Positions 15,788 to 26,618 of a stretch of DNA of 64,000 nt are shown here, one piece after another. The notes beneath the pieces were generated by a model. The model did no database searches and was not told where the DNA came from. It saw only the letters and a program-made list of their open reading frames with translations. Where the stretch lies: NCBI RefSeq assembly GCF_031181555.1, contig NZ_JAPSKQ010000005.1:1-64000 (forward strand). The letters are read 5' to 3'. How positions within the stretch are numbered: position 1 is the stretch's first letter; each line of letters begins with the position of its first letter. The translations under genes were made by a program, and so were the position numbers. This DNA comes from Streptomyces sp. Its GTDB lineage: Bacteria; Actinomycetota; Actinomycetes; Streptomycetales; Streptomycetaceae.

Positions 15788-17095
15788 GTGACACCGCAGC
15801 CCACCGATGACGCCCACGGCACGGCCGAGACCGTCGAGACCGTTTTCCGCATGGAGTCCCCCCGGGTGATCGCCGGCGTGGCCCGCATCGTCCGGGACGT
15901 CGGCATCGCCGAGGAGCTCGCCCAGGACGCCCTGGTCGCCGCGCTGGAGCAGTGGCCGGAGGACGGGGTGCCCGGCAATCCGGGCGCCTGGCTCATGGCC
16001 ACCGCCCGCCACCGTGCCGTCGACCTGATCCGCCGCCGGGAGAACTACGCCCGCAAGCTGGCCGAGATCGGCCGGGACCTGCCGGCCGCGGCACCGCCGG
16101 AGGAGCCCGCCGACCCGGAGGACATCGACGACGACCTGCTGCGCCTCGTCTTCACCGCCTGCCACCCGGTGCTCTCCGCCGAGTCCCGGATCGCCCTCAC
16201 CCTGCGCCTGCTCGGCGGCCTGACCACGGCCGAGATCGCCCGCGCCTTCCTCGTGCCGGAACCGACGGTGGCCCAGCGCATCGTGCGCGCGAAACGCACC
16301 CTGGCGAAGCGGGACATCGCCTTCGAGGTGCCCTGCGGCCCCGACCGCGAGGCCCGCCTCGGCTCGGTCCTGGACGTCATCTACCTGATCTTCAACGAGG
16401 GGTACGCCGCCACGGCCGGCGGCGACTGGCTGCGCCCCGCCCTGTGCGAGGACGCGCTGCGGCTGGCCCGGGTGCTGTCCGGGCTGATGCCGAAGGAGCC
16501 CGAGGTCCACGGCCTCACCGCGCTCCTGGAGTTCCAGGCCTCCCGCACCGCCTCCCGCACCGGTCCGGACGGCCGGCCGGTCCTCCTCGAGGACCAGAAC
16601 CGCGCCCGCTGGAACCGCCTGCTCATCGCCCGCGGCGTCGCCGCCCTCGCCCGCGCCGAGGCCGTCTCCGGCGGCGCCCCGGGCCCGTACGCCCTCCAGG
16701 CCGCCATCGCCGCCTGCCACGCGCACGCGTACTCCTACGAGGAGACCGACTGGCCCCGCATCGCCACGCTCTACGGCCTCCTCGCCGCCCGCGCGCCCTC
16801 CCCGGTCGTCGAACTCAACCGGGCGGTGGCCGTCTCCATGGCCGAGGGGCCCGCCGCCGCGCTGCCCCTCGTCGACGCCCTGACCGGCGTGCCGGCACTG
16901 CGCGGCTACCACCTCCTGCCGAGCGTGCGCGGGGACCTGCTGGCCCGCCTCGGCCGTACGGAGGAGGCCCGGGCGGAGTTCGGGCGGGCGGCGTCGCTGA
17001 CCCGGAACGAACGGGAGCGGGAGCTGCTGCTGCGGCGGGCGGGGACGCCCGGCCGGGACACCGGGGCACCGGGGGACGACCACCCGTCCGGCTGA
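15788..17095 (+). CDS. ECF42-group sigma factor with C-terminal TPR-like extension
   Basis: 435 residues, GTG start. Sigma region 2 (IVRDVGIAEELAQDALVAAL, NPGAWLMATARHRAVDLIRR) and region 4 (LTLRLLGGLTTAEIARAFLV, PEPTVAQRIVRAKRTL) are N-terminal. From about residue 195 a long helical extension follows (DVIYLIFNEGYAA, LLEDQNRARWNR, QAAIAACHAHA, LYGLLAARAPSPVVELNRAV, RAEFGRAASLTRNERER), the TPR-like domain that defines ECF42 and is reported to be needed for activity. No anti-sigma gene is adjacent, as usual for this group. It probably drives the preceding DGPF gene and perhaps itself. Confidence 0.94.
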   Translation: MTPQPTDDAHGTAETVETVFRMESPRVIAGVARIVRDVGIAEELAQDALVAALEQWPEDGVPGNPGAWLMATARHRAVDLIRRRENYARKLAEIGRDLPAAAPPEEPADPEDIDDDLLRLVFTACHPVLSAESRIALTLRLLGGLTTAEIARAFLVPEPTVAQRIVRAKRTLAKRDIAFEVPCGPDREARLGSVLDVIYLIFNEGYAATAGGDWLRPALCEDALRLARVLSGLMPKEPEVHGLTALLEFQASRTASRTGPDGRPVLLEDQNRARWNRLLIARGVAALARAEAVSGGAPGPYALQAAIAACHAHAYSYEETDWPRIATLYGLLAARAPSPVVELNRAVAVSMAEGPAAALPLVDALTGVPALRGYHLLPSVRGDLLARLGRTEEARAEFGRAASLTRNERERELLLRRAGTPGRDTGAPGDDHPSG

Positions 17096-17114
17096 CCGGC
17101 GGGGCGATCGTCGC

Positions 17115-17150
17115 GTCCTGAGCCGGTGTCACGTCCTGAGCCGCCGTCAC
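17115..17150 (+). repeat. 18-bp tandem duplication
   Basis: GTCCTGAGCCGGTGTCAC and GTCCTGAGCCGCCGTCAC are adjacent and differ at two positions. They lie in the short convergent spacer between the ECF42 gene and the methyltransferase gene. No function evident. Confidence 0.6.
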
Positions 17151-17205
17151 CTCCCGGGCCGCTCCGCTCCCGTGGGCGGCTCCCCGCGGGCGGCCCCCGC
17201 GGACC

Positions 17206-18393
17206 TCACCGCACCGGGTGGCCGAGCAGCATCGTCGGGGCGCCGTCGACGCGGGTCAGGAACACCGTGACGGACTCGGTGCCGTGCGGCTTGGGCAGGA
17301 CCTTGCGCCGCAGCTCCTCCGGCTCCACCGCCGAGCCGCGCTTCTTGACGGTCAGGGTGCCGACCCGCCGCTCCCGCAGCAGCGCCTTCAGCCTCTTGGC
17401 GTTGAAGGGGAGGCGGTCGGTGATCTCGTAGGCGGTGGCGTACGGCGTGTCGTGCAGGGCGTCGGAGGTGACGTAGGCGATGGTCGGGTCGATCAGTCCG
17501 CCGTCCAGGTCCGCGGCCACCTCGGCGACCAGGTGGGCGCGGATGACGGCGCCGTCCGGCTCGTACAGGTACCTCCCGACCGGCCGGACCTCGGGGTCCG
17601 GGAGCAGGGTGTCGGGTGTCGCGTGGACGCCGGCCCCGGCGGGCAGCAGCGTCGCCCGCCGCGCCCCCGGCGTCACGTCCCGGCCGAACCACAGCATGGC
17701 CTCCTTCACGTCCCCGCCGTCCGAGACCCACTCGGCCGTCGCCTCCGCGGGGATCGCCTCGTGCGGAATGCCGGGCGCGATCTTCAGCATGCCGAGCGGT
17801 GCCTTGAGCGCGGCGGACACGGCCCAGGACAGGGGAGGGGAGTAGGCCTCCGGATCGAAGATCCGGCCGCGTTTGGAGGAACGCCGGGCAGGGTCCACGA
17901 ACACGGCGTCGTGTCCGGCCGTGTCCACCTCCGTCACGTCGGCCTCGCGCACCTCGATCAGGTCGGCGAGACCGAGCGCGTCGGCGTTGGCGCGGGCCGC
18001 CTCGCAGGTCAGCGGATCCCGGTCGACGGCCAGCACCCGGATCCCGGCGCGGGCGAACGCGATCGCGTCGCCGCCGATCCCGCAGCACAGGTCGGCGACG
18101 GACCGTACCCCCTTCGCCCGGAGGCACTCCGCCCGGTACGCCGCCACGCTCGCCCGGGTCGACTGCTCCACCCCGTTCGGCGTGAAGAACATCCGCCGGG
18201 CGTCCTCGGCCCCGAACTTCGCCACCGCCCGCTGCCGCAGCCGCGCCTGGCCGAGCGCCGCCGACACCAGCTCGGCGGGGTGCTCGCGGCGCAGCCGGGT
18301 CGCGACGGCGAGTTCGTGCGCCGGGTCGGTGTCGCGCACCTCGTCGAGGAGGGCGCGGCCTTCGGGGGTGAGGAGGGGGGCGAGGTCGTTCAC
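17206..18393 (-). CDS. Class I SAM-dependent methyltransferase with THUMP-like C-terminal domain
   Basis: 395 residues. GTG 18393 is chosen because family similarity (NDLAPLLTPEGRALLDE) begins there; the frame stays open further upstream but reads antisense to a deacetylase. Methyltransferase motif I is VADLCCGIGGDAIAFARAG, followed by VLAVDRDPLTCEAARAN and the target strand AVFVDPARRSSKRGRIFDP. The C-terminal part (RRVGTLTVKKRGSAVEPEEL, VFLTRVDG) is the THUMP-like domain. A nucleic-acid (RNA) substrate is inferred. Divergent from deacetylase 1, sharing a 90-bp promoter region. Confidence 0.88.
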   Translation of the reverse strand: MNDLAPLLTPEGRALLDEVRDTDPAHELAVATRLRREHPAELVSAALGQARLRQRAVAKFGAEDARRMFFTPNGVEQSTRASVAAYRAECLRAKGVRSVADLCCGIGGDAIAFARAGIRVLAVDRDPLTCEAARANADALGLADLIEVREADVTEVDTAGHDAVFVDPARRSSKRGRIFDPEAYSPPLSWAVSAALKAPLGMLKIAPGIPHEAIPAEATAEWVSDGGDVKEAMLWFGRDVTPGARRATLLPAGAGVHATPDTLLPDPEVRPVGRYLYEPDGAVIRAHLVAEVAADLDGGLIDPTIAYVTSDALHDTPYATAYEITDRLPFNAKRLKALLRERRVGTLTVKKRGSAVEPEELRRKVLPKPHGTESVTVFLTRVDGAPTMLLGHPVR

Positions 18394-18483
18394 CGGCCCA
18401 TTGTCGGCCAGTCGGTGGACCGTGCGCCTCCGGCCGCGGTGTCGGGCCGGGTCGCGGGCGGTGGACTGCGAGGATCCGGCACC

Positions 18484-19416
18484 ATGCGAGTAGTAGGACA
18501 AAATGACAAAAAGTGGGCCGGTTGCCGGCCCCCGGGCGGTGCGCGGATCGGCCTCGCCGTGCTCACGCTCGCCATCCTCGCCGCGGGCTGCGGACGGAGC
18601 GGCACCGAGGTGGTGCCGGCGGGCGGCCAGCAGCCCCTCGAGGCGCCCCCGGCCCGCGCGCTCGACTCCTACGCCACGAAGCTGCGCGCGGCGCACGCCG
18701 CCCGGGTCGCCGCCGCGAAACGCTGGGGACTGAAGAAGGTGCCCCTGACCGCTCCTCCGCCCCCGGCGAAGAAGCCGCGGATCACCACCCGCAAGGGCTT
18801 CGAGGTCGACGGCCACCGTCGACTGGACCTCCCCCCGGTCTTCACCACCGTCCCCACCGAGGAGAAGGTCGTCTTCCTCACCATCGACGACGGCGCCGAG
18901 AAGGACCCGGCGTTCCTGCGGATGATGAGCGAGCTGAGGGTCCCGTACACCGCCTTCCTCAGCGACTACCTGGTCAAGGGGGACTACGGCTACTTCAAGG
19001 AGATGCAGGACCGGGGCGTCGGCCTGCACAACCACACCCTGCACCACCCCTACATGCCGAACCTGTCCTACGCCCGCCAGAAGCGCGAGATCTGCGGCAT
19101 GCAGAAGGTCATCGAGAAGCGCTACGGCAAGCGCCCCGCCCTCTTCCGCCCGCCCTTCGGCAACTACGACAAGGCCACCCTGCGCGCCGCGAAGGCCTGC
19201 GGGATCACGCACGTCCCCCTCTGGAACGAGGAGGTCTTCGTCGACCGCTGGGAGTACCGCGAGTGGGACCGCGAACTGCACCCCGGCGACATCGTCCTCA
19301 CCCACTTCCGGGGCCGCGAGGACTGGAAGGGCACGATGCCGGACATGATCCGCCGCTTCCTGGACAAGGTCACGGCCGAGGGGTACGCGGTGGGACGGCT
19401 GGAGGACTACCTGTGA
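18484..19416 (+). CDS. Lipoprotein polysaccharide deacetylase (CE4/NodB fold), copy 1
   Basis: 310 residues. Lipoprotein signal with lipobox LAAGC (Cys36), then a basic, Pro-rich spacer and the NodB domain: VVFLTIDDGAEKD (catalytic Asp pair), HNHTLHHPYM (metal His pair), RPALFRPPFGNYD (MT3), and ELHPGDIVLTHFRG with the motif-5 His. The catalytic set therefore looks complete. It probably acts on cell-surface or environmental N-acetylated glycans on the outer membrane face. ATG 18484. Its stop overlaps the start of copy 2 by 4 nt (GTGA). Confidence 0.92.
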   Translation: MRVVGQNDKKWAGCRPPGGARIGLAVLTLAILAAGCGRSGTEVVPAGGQQPLEAPPARALDSYATKLRAAHAARVAAAKRWGLKKVPLTAPPPPAKKPRITTRKGFEVDGHRRLDLPPVFTTVPTEEKVVFLTIDDGAEKDPAFLRMMSELRVPYTAFLSDYLVKGDYGYFKEMQDRGVGLHNHTLHHPYMPNLSYARQKREICGMQKVIEKRYGKRPALFRPPFGNYDKATLRAAKACGITHVPLWNEEVFVDRWEYREWDRELHPGDIVLTHFRGREDWKGTMPDMIRRFLDKVTAEGYAVGRLEDYL

Positions 19417-20201
19417 GGCGCCGGGGGGCACGGGCCGCCCTCCTCGCGGCCGCCGCCCTGCTGACCGCGCTCGCCGGGTGCGGTCCGTCGGCGGGGCCGG
19501 GGGACGGGGCGGCCGTGCGCGGGGCCGGGGAGAGGGGCGCGGAGGACGGTGCGGGTCAGTCGCCCGGAGACGGCCCCGCGCCGGGAGGAGGCGTACCGCC
19601 CGTCGTCGACCACGTCCCGACCGACGACAGGGTCGTCTTCCTCACCTACGACGACGGCGCCGAGCGCGACCCCCGCTTCATCGACCTGGTGCGCGAACGC
19701 CGTCTGCCCGTCAGCATGTTCCTCACGGACAGCGTGGTGGGCCCCGGGTACGCGCACTTCGCCCGCCTGCGCGCGGTCGGCGCGAGCCTGCAGAACCACA
19801 CCCTCGACCATCCCGCCCTGCGCGGTCTGCCCTACGCCGGCCAGCGCGCCGAGATCTGCGGCCAGCAGCGCAAGCTCAAGGAGCGCTTCGGCGTCCGCCC
19901 GCACCTCTTCCGCCCGCCCCACGGCACGTACGACACCACGACCCTGCGCGCCGCCGCCGACTGCGGCATCGCGGCGGTCGTGCTCTGGCGGGTGACGCTG
20001 GAGGGCGACGGCCACCTCGCCTACACCCGCGGCGCGCACCGCCTGACCCCCGGTGACATCGTCTCCGTACCGTCGGGCGGGGCCCCGGCCCCGTCCCTGG
20101 CGGAGCGGACGACGCGGTTGCTGGACGAGCTGGAGGAACGGGGGCTGAGGGTGGGCAGGCTGGAGGACTACGTCCGGCGAACCAGCCCGTCCGGCGATTG
20201 A
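19413..20201 (+). CDS. Lipoprotein polysaccharide deacetylase-like, copy 2 (lacks motif-5 His)
   Basis: 262 residues, GTG start overlapping the copy 1 stop, so translationally coupled. Lipobox LTALAGC (Cys23). The NodB domain parallels copy 1: VVFLTYDDGAERD, QNHTLDHPAL, RPHLFRPPHGTYD. At the position of copy 1's DIVLTHFRG it has DIVSVPSGG, so the conserved motif-5 His is absent. The Asp and metal His residues remain. It may be a slow or binding-only paralogue that arose by tandem duplication; both copies end in VGRLEDY. Confidence 0.88.
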   Translation: MRRRGARAALLAAAALLTALAGCGPSAGPGDGAAVRGAGERGAEDGAGQSPGDGPAPGGGVPPVVDHVPTDDRVVFLTYDDGAERDPRFIDLVRERRLPVSMFLTDSVVGPGYAHFARLRAVGASLQNHTLDHPALRGLPYAGQRAEICGQQRKLKERFGVRPHLFRPPHGTYDTTTLRAAADCGIAAVVLWRVTLEGDGHLAYTRGAHRLTPGDIVSVPSGGAPAPSLAERTTRLLDELEERGLRVGRLEDYVRRTSPSGD

Positions 20202-20329
20202 GGACAGGGCCCGTTCAGGGCCGGAGGGGGGCCCGGGGCACAGCCCCCGGGGACGGTCACTGCGGCACCGCCCGCTCGCACGCACACGCGAGGACGACAC
20301 GCCCCCTCTGCCGACGCGCCGCACGGCGA
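20202..20329. other. Spacer before groES; GC-rich hairpin after the deacetylase pair
   Basis: CCCGGGG (20232-20238) can pair with CCCCGGG (20245-20251) across a 6-nt loop, a weak candidate terminator for the deacetylase operon. No ORF or other signal seen before the CIRCE elements. Confidence 0.4.
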
Positions 20330-20356
20330 TTGGCACTCCGCTTGACCGAGTGCTAA
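20330..20356. promoter_or_regulatory. CIRCE element 1 (HrcA operator)
   Basis: TTGGCACTC-N9-GAGTGCTAA, matching the CIRCE consensus TTAGCACTC-N9-GAGTGCTAA except at one position. A -35-like TTGACC (20343-20348) lies inside the spacer, with a -10-like CATAGT about 15 bp downstream, so HrcA binding would cover the promoter. Confidence 0.95.
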
Positions 20357-20376
20357 TCGCGGTCATAGTCTCAGGT

Positions 20377-20403
20377 CTGGCACTCCCCCCTGGAGAGTGC
20401 CAA
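20377..20403. promoter_or_regulatory. CIRCE element 2 (HrcA operator)
   Basis: CTGGCACTC-N9-GAGTGCCAA, 47 bp downstream of the first element and just after the likely transcription start. Double CIRCE is usual for streptomycete groESL1 and gives tight heat-inducible control by HrcA. Confidence 0.93.
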
Positions 20404-20502
20404 CCACGCGACGGGCAGGTCCGGCACCCGCGACGACGGATCGACCTGGTCGCCACCTCAGACAGTTAACCCCGTGAGATCTCCGAAGGGGGAGGTCGGA
20501 TC

Positions 20503-22552
<2,050 letters not shown>

Positions 22553-22573
22553 GCGATCCGCTCGGAGAACGCC

Positions 22574-22618
22574 GCGAGGGCCCGGCACCGCTGAACAGCA
22601 GCGGTGCCGGGCCCTCGC
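22574..22618. terminator. Strong bidirectional terminator between groEL1 and pectate lyase genes
   Basis: 20-bp perfect stem (22574-22593 with 22599-22618; core GGGCCCGGCACCGC) and a 5-nt loop, located 22 bp after the groEL1 stop and 16 bp before the stop of the convergent pectate lyase gene. Confidence 0.9.
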
Positions 22619-22633
22619 CCGTGCGTGGCGCGC

Positions 22634-24061
22634 CTACTGGTACGTCACGTCGGAGTCCCGGTAGAGGCAGGACCTGCCGTCGGGACCACTGCCGAGCGAG
22701 GTCGGCTCGTCACCGCTGTCATTGCCCTTGAAGCGCTCGCAGACGACGGTCTTCTTCTTGCTGTCGCCGACGATCTTCACGCCCGAGAGGGTCGCGGTGT
22801 CACCGTAGTTGGCGTTGACGCCGGCGAGGACCTTGCCGGGGCTCGTGACCAGGACGTTGTCGACCACCAGGTGGCGCTGGTACTGGGTGCCGCAGTTGCC
22901 GCACGAGCGGTAGAGCTTGCCGAAGTCGGAGACCTGGAAGTCCCTGATGGTCAGGGTGCCGGCGCCGTTGTGCTGGAAGACCTTGTCGTCGGCCTTGCGG
23001 GCACCGCCGCCGATCACCTCGTACCGGGCCGACGACGACTTGCCCTTGAAGCTGGCGGCGTCCTCGCCGACGTCCTCCCACCACACGTTGATCAGGGTGC
23101 AGCTGCCGGTGCAGTGCACTCCGTCGGCGGCGGGCGCACCGAGGATCACGTTCTTCAGCGTCGCGCCGTCGGCGAGCTCGAACAGCGGGTCCTGGCCTTC
23201 GCCCTGGCCGCTGCCGCCGAGGGCGCCCGAGCCGTGGAAGCGCTTCAGGGAGCCGTCGTACTCGCCCTTCACCTCGATGGTCGAGGAGACGGGCTGCTCG
23301 TCGGTGGGGGTGGGCCAGGAGGCGAAGCCGGTGCCGGCGGAGGGCTTGCCGTCCGCGGGGGCGGTGGTGCTCGCGGAGGCGGAGGGAGGGGCAGGGACGG
23401 TCGCGGACGCGGAGGGGGCCGTGGAGGGAGATGCGGAAGGAGCCGTGGAAGGAGCTGTGGAGGGCGACGCGGAGGTGCTCGCCGTCGGGTTCGCCGGGGG
23501 CGTCGAACCGTTCACCTCCCGCAGGGTCCAGCTCTTGCCGGCGGCCTTGTCGCAGGAGTTCTGCTGCAGCAGACCGTCCTTGGGGGTCAGGCACCTCTCA
23601 CTGTGCGCGTTGACCAGGTGGTGGGCGGCGTCATCGAGGGAACTCACCTTCCAGACCTGGGAGGGGCCCCCGTCGCAGCTCTGCTGCTGCACGGCCTTCC
23701 CGATGGAGGCCGAATCGTCCTTGACGCCCACGCACAGGCCGGTGGCGGAGGACTTCACGGTGAAACCGTCGCCGGAGTCGGTCAGTTCCCAGTTCTGGTC
23801 CGCGCCCCCGTCGCAGGCCGCCAGGGCCAGCCGCACCCCGTCGGCCGTGCTTCCCGACGGGACCTCCAGACAGGTTCCGCTCGCCGCGTTCACCAGGCGG
23901 TAGGTGCCCGCGCCCGGCCCCGCGGCGGATGCCGACATCAGCACGCCGCCGATCACGGCGCCGCCCACGAGGGACGTGGTGAGCGCACCGACCAGGACGG
24001 TGCGGCGTCGGCCGTTCTTTCTCCGGTGCCCCGTGCGCGGGGCGGTGTTCGTACTGCGCAT
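22634..24061 (-). CDS. Secreted pectate lyase (PL3 family) with N-terminal ricin-type carbohydrate-binding domain
   Basis: 475 residues. ATG 24061 starts a basic n-region (RRKNGRRR) and hydrophobic signal peptide ending near MSASAAG. A ricin B/CBM13-type domain follows (YRLVNAASGTCLEVP, QNWELTDSGDGFTV, LVNAHSERCLTP, SWTLREV), then an approximately 60-residue Ser/Thr/Pro/Ala linker. The C-terminal PL3 domain has the class III pectate lyase signatures LKNVILGAPAADGVHC, NVWWEDVGEDAASFKG and RHLVVDNVLV. It cleaves polygalacturonate outside the cell in a Ca-dependent manner. No obvious Shine-Dalgarno upstream, so the exact start is less sure. Confidence 0.92.
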   Translation of the reverse strand: MRSTNTAPRTGHRRKNGRRRTVLVGALTTSLVGGAVIGGVLMSASAAGPGAGTYRLVNAASGTCLEVPSGSTADGVRLALAACDGGADQNWELTDSGDGFTVKSSATGLCVGVKDDSASIGKAVQQQSCDGGPSQVWKVSSLDDAAHHLVNAHSERCLTPKDGLLQQNSCDKAAGKSWTLREVNGSTPPANPTASTSASPSTAPSTAPSASPSTAPSASATVPAPPSASASTTAPADGKPSAGTGFASWPTPTDEQPVSSTIEVKGEYDGSLKRFHGSGALGGSGQGEGQDPLFELADGATLKNVILGAPAADGVHCTGSCTLINVWWEDVGEDAASFKGKSSSARYEVIGGGARKADDKVFQHNGAGTLTIRDFQVSDFGKLYRSCGNCGTQYQRHLVVDNVLVTSPGKVLAGVNANYGDTATLSGVKIVGDSKKKTVVCERFKGNDSGDEPTSLGSGPDGRSCLYRDSDVTYQ

Positions 24062-24194
24062 GTCACGGCTTTCGTTCGATGTGCGATGGCCCTCGGTGTC
24101 CACCGGTCCGTTGTCGCCGCCGCACGGCGATGGGTTGCCGTGCGGCGGCGACTTCTTCCGGAACCGTGCGGCCGGGCCCTCGCCCACCCGCCGG

Positions 24195-25106
24195 TCAGCC
24201 GCGGGTCAGGCGGACCGCCGTCGTCTCCGTGACCGTCACCGGCTTGTCGTAGTCCGGGTCCGTGGCCGTCGCACGCGCCTCGACCTCCACGTCGCCGCGC
24301 TGGAACGGTACGGAACCGGTGGGCGTGGCCGTCGCGGTCCAGGCGACCGGTTCGCCCGGAACGCAGGACACCGACGTCGAGTACGAGCCGCGGATGAGGT
24401 TCTGCCTCTTCACCTGGGTGACGTCACCGGACACGTTCACCTGGACGGGCTTGTTGCAGCTCACCGTGCCGTGGAGGGTGGCCTTGCCGTTGAGGGTGCT
24501 CGCCGTGCCCTTCAGCGCGACGGCGAGGCCGAGGTCGAGCTCGGCCGGCGGGGGCGGGTTGTCGATGTGGACCTCGCCGCGGGCGGCGGTGGAGCCTCCC
24601 TCGCAGTGCTGTACGAAGGTGGCGTCGAGCTTCTCCACGTACCCCTGCGGACCGAACTCCACGGCGTTGATGGTGAATTCGCCGGTGAGGGTGTTGCATC
24701 CGCGGCCGTTGCCGCTGAGGGAGAGGCCGGGCTCGGTCGGCTCGTTGAAGGGGTGGCGGGTGGCTCCGGTGTACGTGCCCGGTGCGAGGGCCGTGCCGGA
24801 GGGGGCGGCGAGGTCGAGGTACCACCAGTCGCCGTTGGCTCCGTCCACGGAGAGGGAGACGACGTTGTTCCCGGTGTCGGCGGAAACGTTCAGGCGGTCC
24901 TGGGACGAGGTCGAGTAGGCGTAGGACTGGCCGCCACTGACCCAGTCGCCCTCGTCGCCGCTGAAGCTGAAGGAGCCCTCGGCGACCGGCTGCGCGTGCG
25001 CCTCGGGGCCGGGCAGCAGGCCGGTGGAGCCGGTGGCGAGGCCCAGGGCCAGTGCGAGGACGACGGCGGCGCGGCCGAGGACGCGTCCGGGCGCGGTGAG
25101 TTTCAT
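24195..25106 (-). CDS. Secreted protein of unknown function
   Basis: 303 residues. ATG 25106 is preceded by GGGGGAT at good spacing. It has a classical signal peptide (residues 1-37, ending PEAHAQP). The mature part is beta-rich: FSFSGDEGDWVSGGQSYAYS, WWYLDLAAPSGTALAPGTYT, GCNTLTGEFTINAVEF and PPAELDLGLAVALKGTAS, with several Cys probably forming disulphides. The pattern resembles immunoglobulin-like or carbohydrate-binding adhesive domains, but no family is recognised. It lies between a PL3 lyase and a beta-helix protein in a block of exported polymer-active proteins, so a role in binding plant polymers is an inference. Confidence 0.75.
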   Translation of the reverse strand: MKLTAPGRVLGRAAVVLALALGLATGSTGLLPGPEAHAQPVAEGSFSFSGDEGDWVSGGQSYAYSTSSQDRLNVSADTGNNVVSLSVDGANGDWWYLDLAAPSGTALAPGTYTGATRHPFNEPTEPGLSLSGNGRGCNTLTGEFTINAVEFGPQGYVEKLDATFVQHCEGGSTAARGEVHIDNPPPPAELDLGLAVALKGTASTLNGKATLHGTVSCNKPVQVNVSGDVTQVKRQNLIRGSYSTSVSCVPGEPVAWTATATPTGSVPFQRGDVEVEARATATDPDYDKPVTVTETTAVRLTRG

Positions 25107-25519
25107 GGACATATCCCCCACAGAGATTGGAGTTCCCCTGTGCCGACGGGAACCGATCATCGGCGGGGTGAGTCTGCCAAGCGCGTGGGAGCGCTACAAC
25201 TGCGTTTTTCCAGCCTTCAGTTGATGTTCGTCCGTACGCGCGCGGGGGAGCCGGGCCTGCCGGGGTGACCGGCGCGGCCGCGGGACCGGCCGCGCCGGTG
25301 GCGAGTGCGCCGGAGCAAAGCCGCGTCCGGCCGGTGGGCGGGGCGGGACCCGGTCGTGACCCGTCACGGTGTCCGGCGCCGTTCGGGACTGTCCCGGACA
25401 CCGTGAAGTGCTTGCGGCGGCGGGGTGGACCCGGGCAGCGTTCCTGTCGCACGGGCGAGCGGCGGGAACGGACCCCTCGCCCGTGCCCCACACGACCTTT
25501 CACCGGAGGGGGAACATCC
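25107..25519. other. Divergent promoter region of two secreted-protein genes, with a 13-bp inverted repeat
   Basis: 413 bp with no gene. TCACGGTGTCCGG (25364-25376) pairs perfectly with CCGGACACCGTGA (25394-25406) across 17 nt. The repeat lies about 115 bp upstream of the beta-helix gene and could be an operator or the stem of a leader structure. The half facing the minus gene contains an AT-rich patch around 25200-25225 (promoter candidate). Otherwise nothing seen. Confidence 0.5.
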
Positions 25520-26584
25520 ATGCGCAAGCACCTGCGCATCGGTCTGCCGTGCCTGGCGGCGGCCGTGACGACGCTGGTTCCGGGCGGCCCGGGGGCGTCG
25601 GCCGCTCCGGCCGGGGGCGAGGACGTCACCGTGTACGTCGGCTCCGGCGGAACCTCGCTCGCCGGGCTCTCGGGGACGTCACTCCTGCGGGTGGCCGGGA
25701 AGGCCGGCCTCACCGCGCAGAATCCGGTCGGGTCCCTGCGTGACGCCCAGGCCGTGCTCGAGGCCAGGCACACGAGGAACGCGACGATCATGCTCCGCGG
25801 CGGCACCTACACCGATGCCGGGGTGGAGTGGGGGCCGGGCATCGCCGACGGTACGGTCACGGTCAAGGCCCAGCCGGGGACGGGCCCCGTCACGTTCGAC
25901 GGGCGGGCGGCCAGGGCCGGGTACTGGACGAAGGTCGGTCCGGCCTCGCCCAAGCTGAACTTCCAGGGGCCGTACACCGTGCAGCGCTACGGCGACGGGG
26001 GGATCAAGGCCACGGGGACCAGGCAGGACGGCCCGGTCAAAGGGCTCGTGGTCAACCGGATCACCTTCAAGAAGATCGGCAATGCCTGGGTCAAGGGCGG
26101 CAAGGGCTACGCCGGCGTGCACCTGAACTACGTCTCGAAGGCCAGGATCACCAACAACTCGTTCGTCAACCTCGAGAACAAGACGGTCCCGGGGAACACC
26201 CACGGTGTCTACCTCGCCTTCCACCAGACGCAGAAGACACCCGGGAGCAACGGGAACCTGGTGAAGGGGAACACCTTCCAGGTCATCTCCGGCGACCCCG
26301 TCCGCGCCAGCGACGGCAGCAGCGGGAACAAGGTCCAGGGGAACGTCTTCAAGAAGGGCCGCGACCACAAGGGGAAGACCCGGGGGAACGGCAACTACGG
26401 GATGTTCACCTACTGGGCGTTCCCGAGGGCCGACACCTGCGGAAAGGGCGGAAACACGTTCTCGGGCAACACCTACACCGTGAACTACTACAACAAGAAG
26501 GCACCGGCCGTCCGCTCGGGGTCCGACACCGGCCGCACCTGCAAGTCCGTCAAGGACACGGGCGGCAACACCTACAAGCGCTAG
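25520..26584 (+). CDS. Secreted right-handed beta-helix protein
   Basis: 354 residues. ATG 25520 follows GGAGGGGG. Signal peptide of about 32 residues (LRIGLPCLAAAVTTLVP, cut near ASAAP). The mature protein has NATIMLRGGTYTDAGVEWG, then coil repeats with NNSFVNLENK, GNLVKGNTFQVISGDPVRAS and GNVFKKG, ending in FSGNTYTVNYYNKK: an Asn-ladder parallel beta-helix as in pectate lyases and related polysaccharide lyases. Unusually Lys/Asn-rich for a Streptomyces protein, which may reflect secretion or acquisition. The substrate is not assignable. Confidence 0.82.
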   Translation: MRKHLRIGLPCLAAAVTTLVPGGPGASAAPAGGEDVTVYVGSGGTSLAGLSGTSLLRVAGKAGLTAQNPVGSLRDAQAVLEARHTRNATIMLRGGTYTDAGVEWGPGIADGTVTVKAQPGTGPVTFDGRAARAGYWTKVGPASPKLNFQGPYTVQRYGDGGIKATGTRQDGPVKGLVVNRITFKKIGNAWVKGGKGYAGVHLNYVSKARITNNSFVNLENKTVPGNTHGVYLAFHQTQKTPGSNGNLVKGNTFQVISGDPVRASDGSSGNKVQGNVFKKGRDHKGKTRGNGNYGMFTYWAFPRADTCGKGGNTFSGNTYTVNYYNKKAPAVRSGSDTGRTCKSVKDTGGNTYKR

Positions 26585-26618
26585 GCGGGCGGCGGACGCG
26601 GGAAACCCGCGCCGCGGC

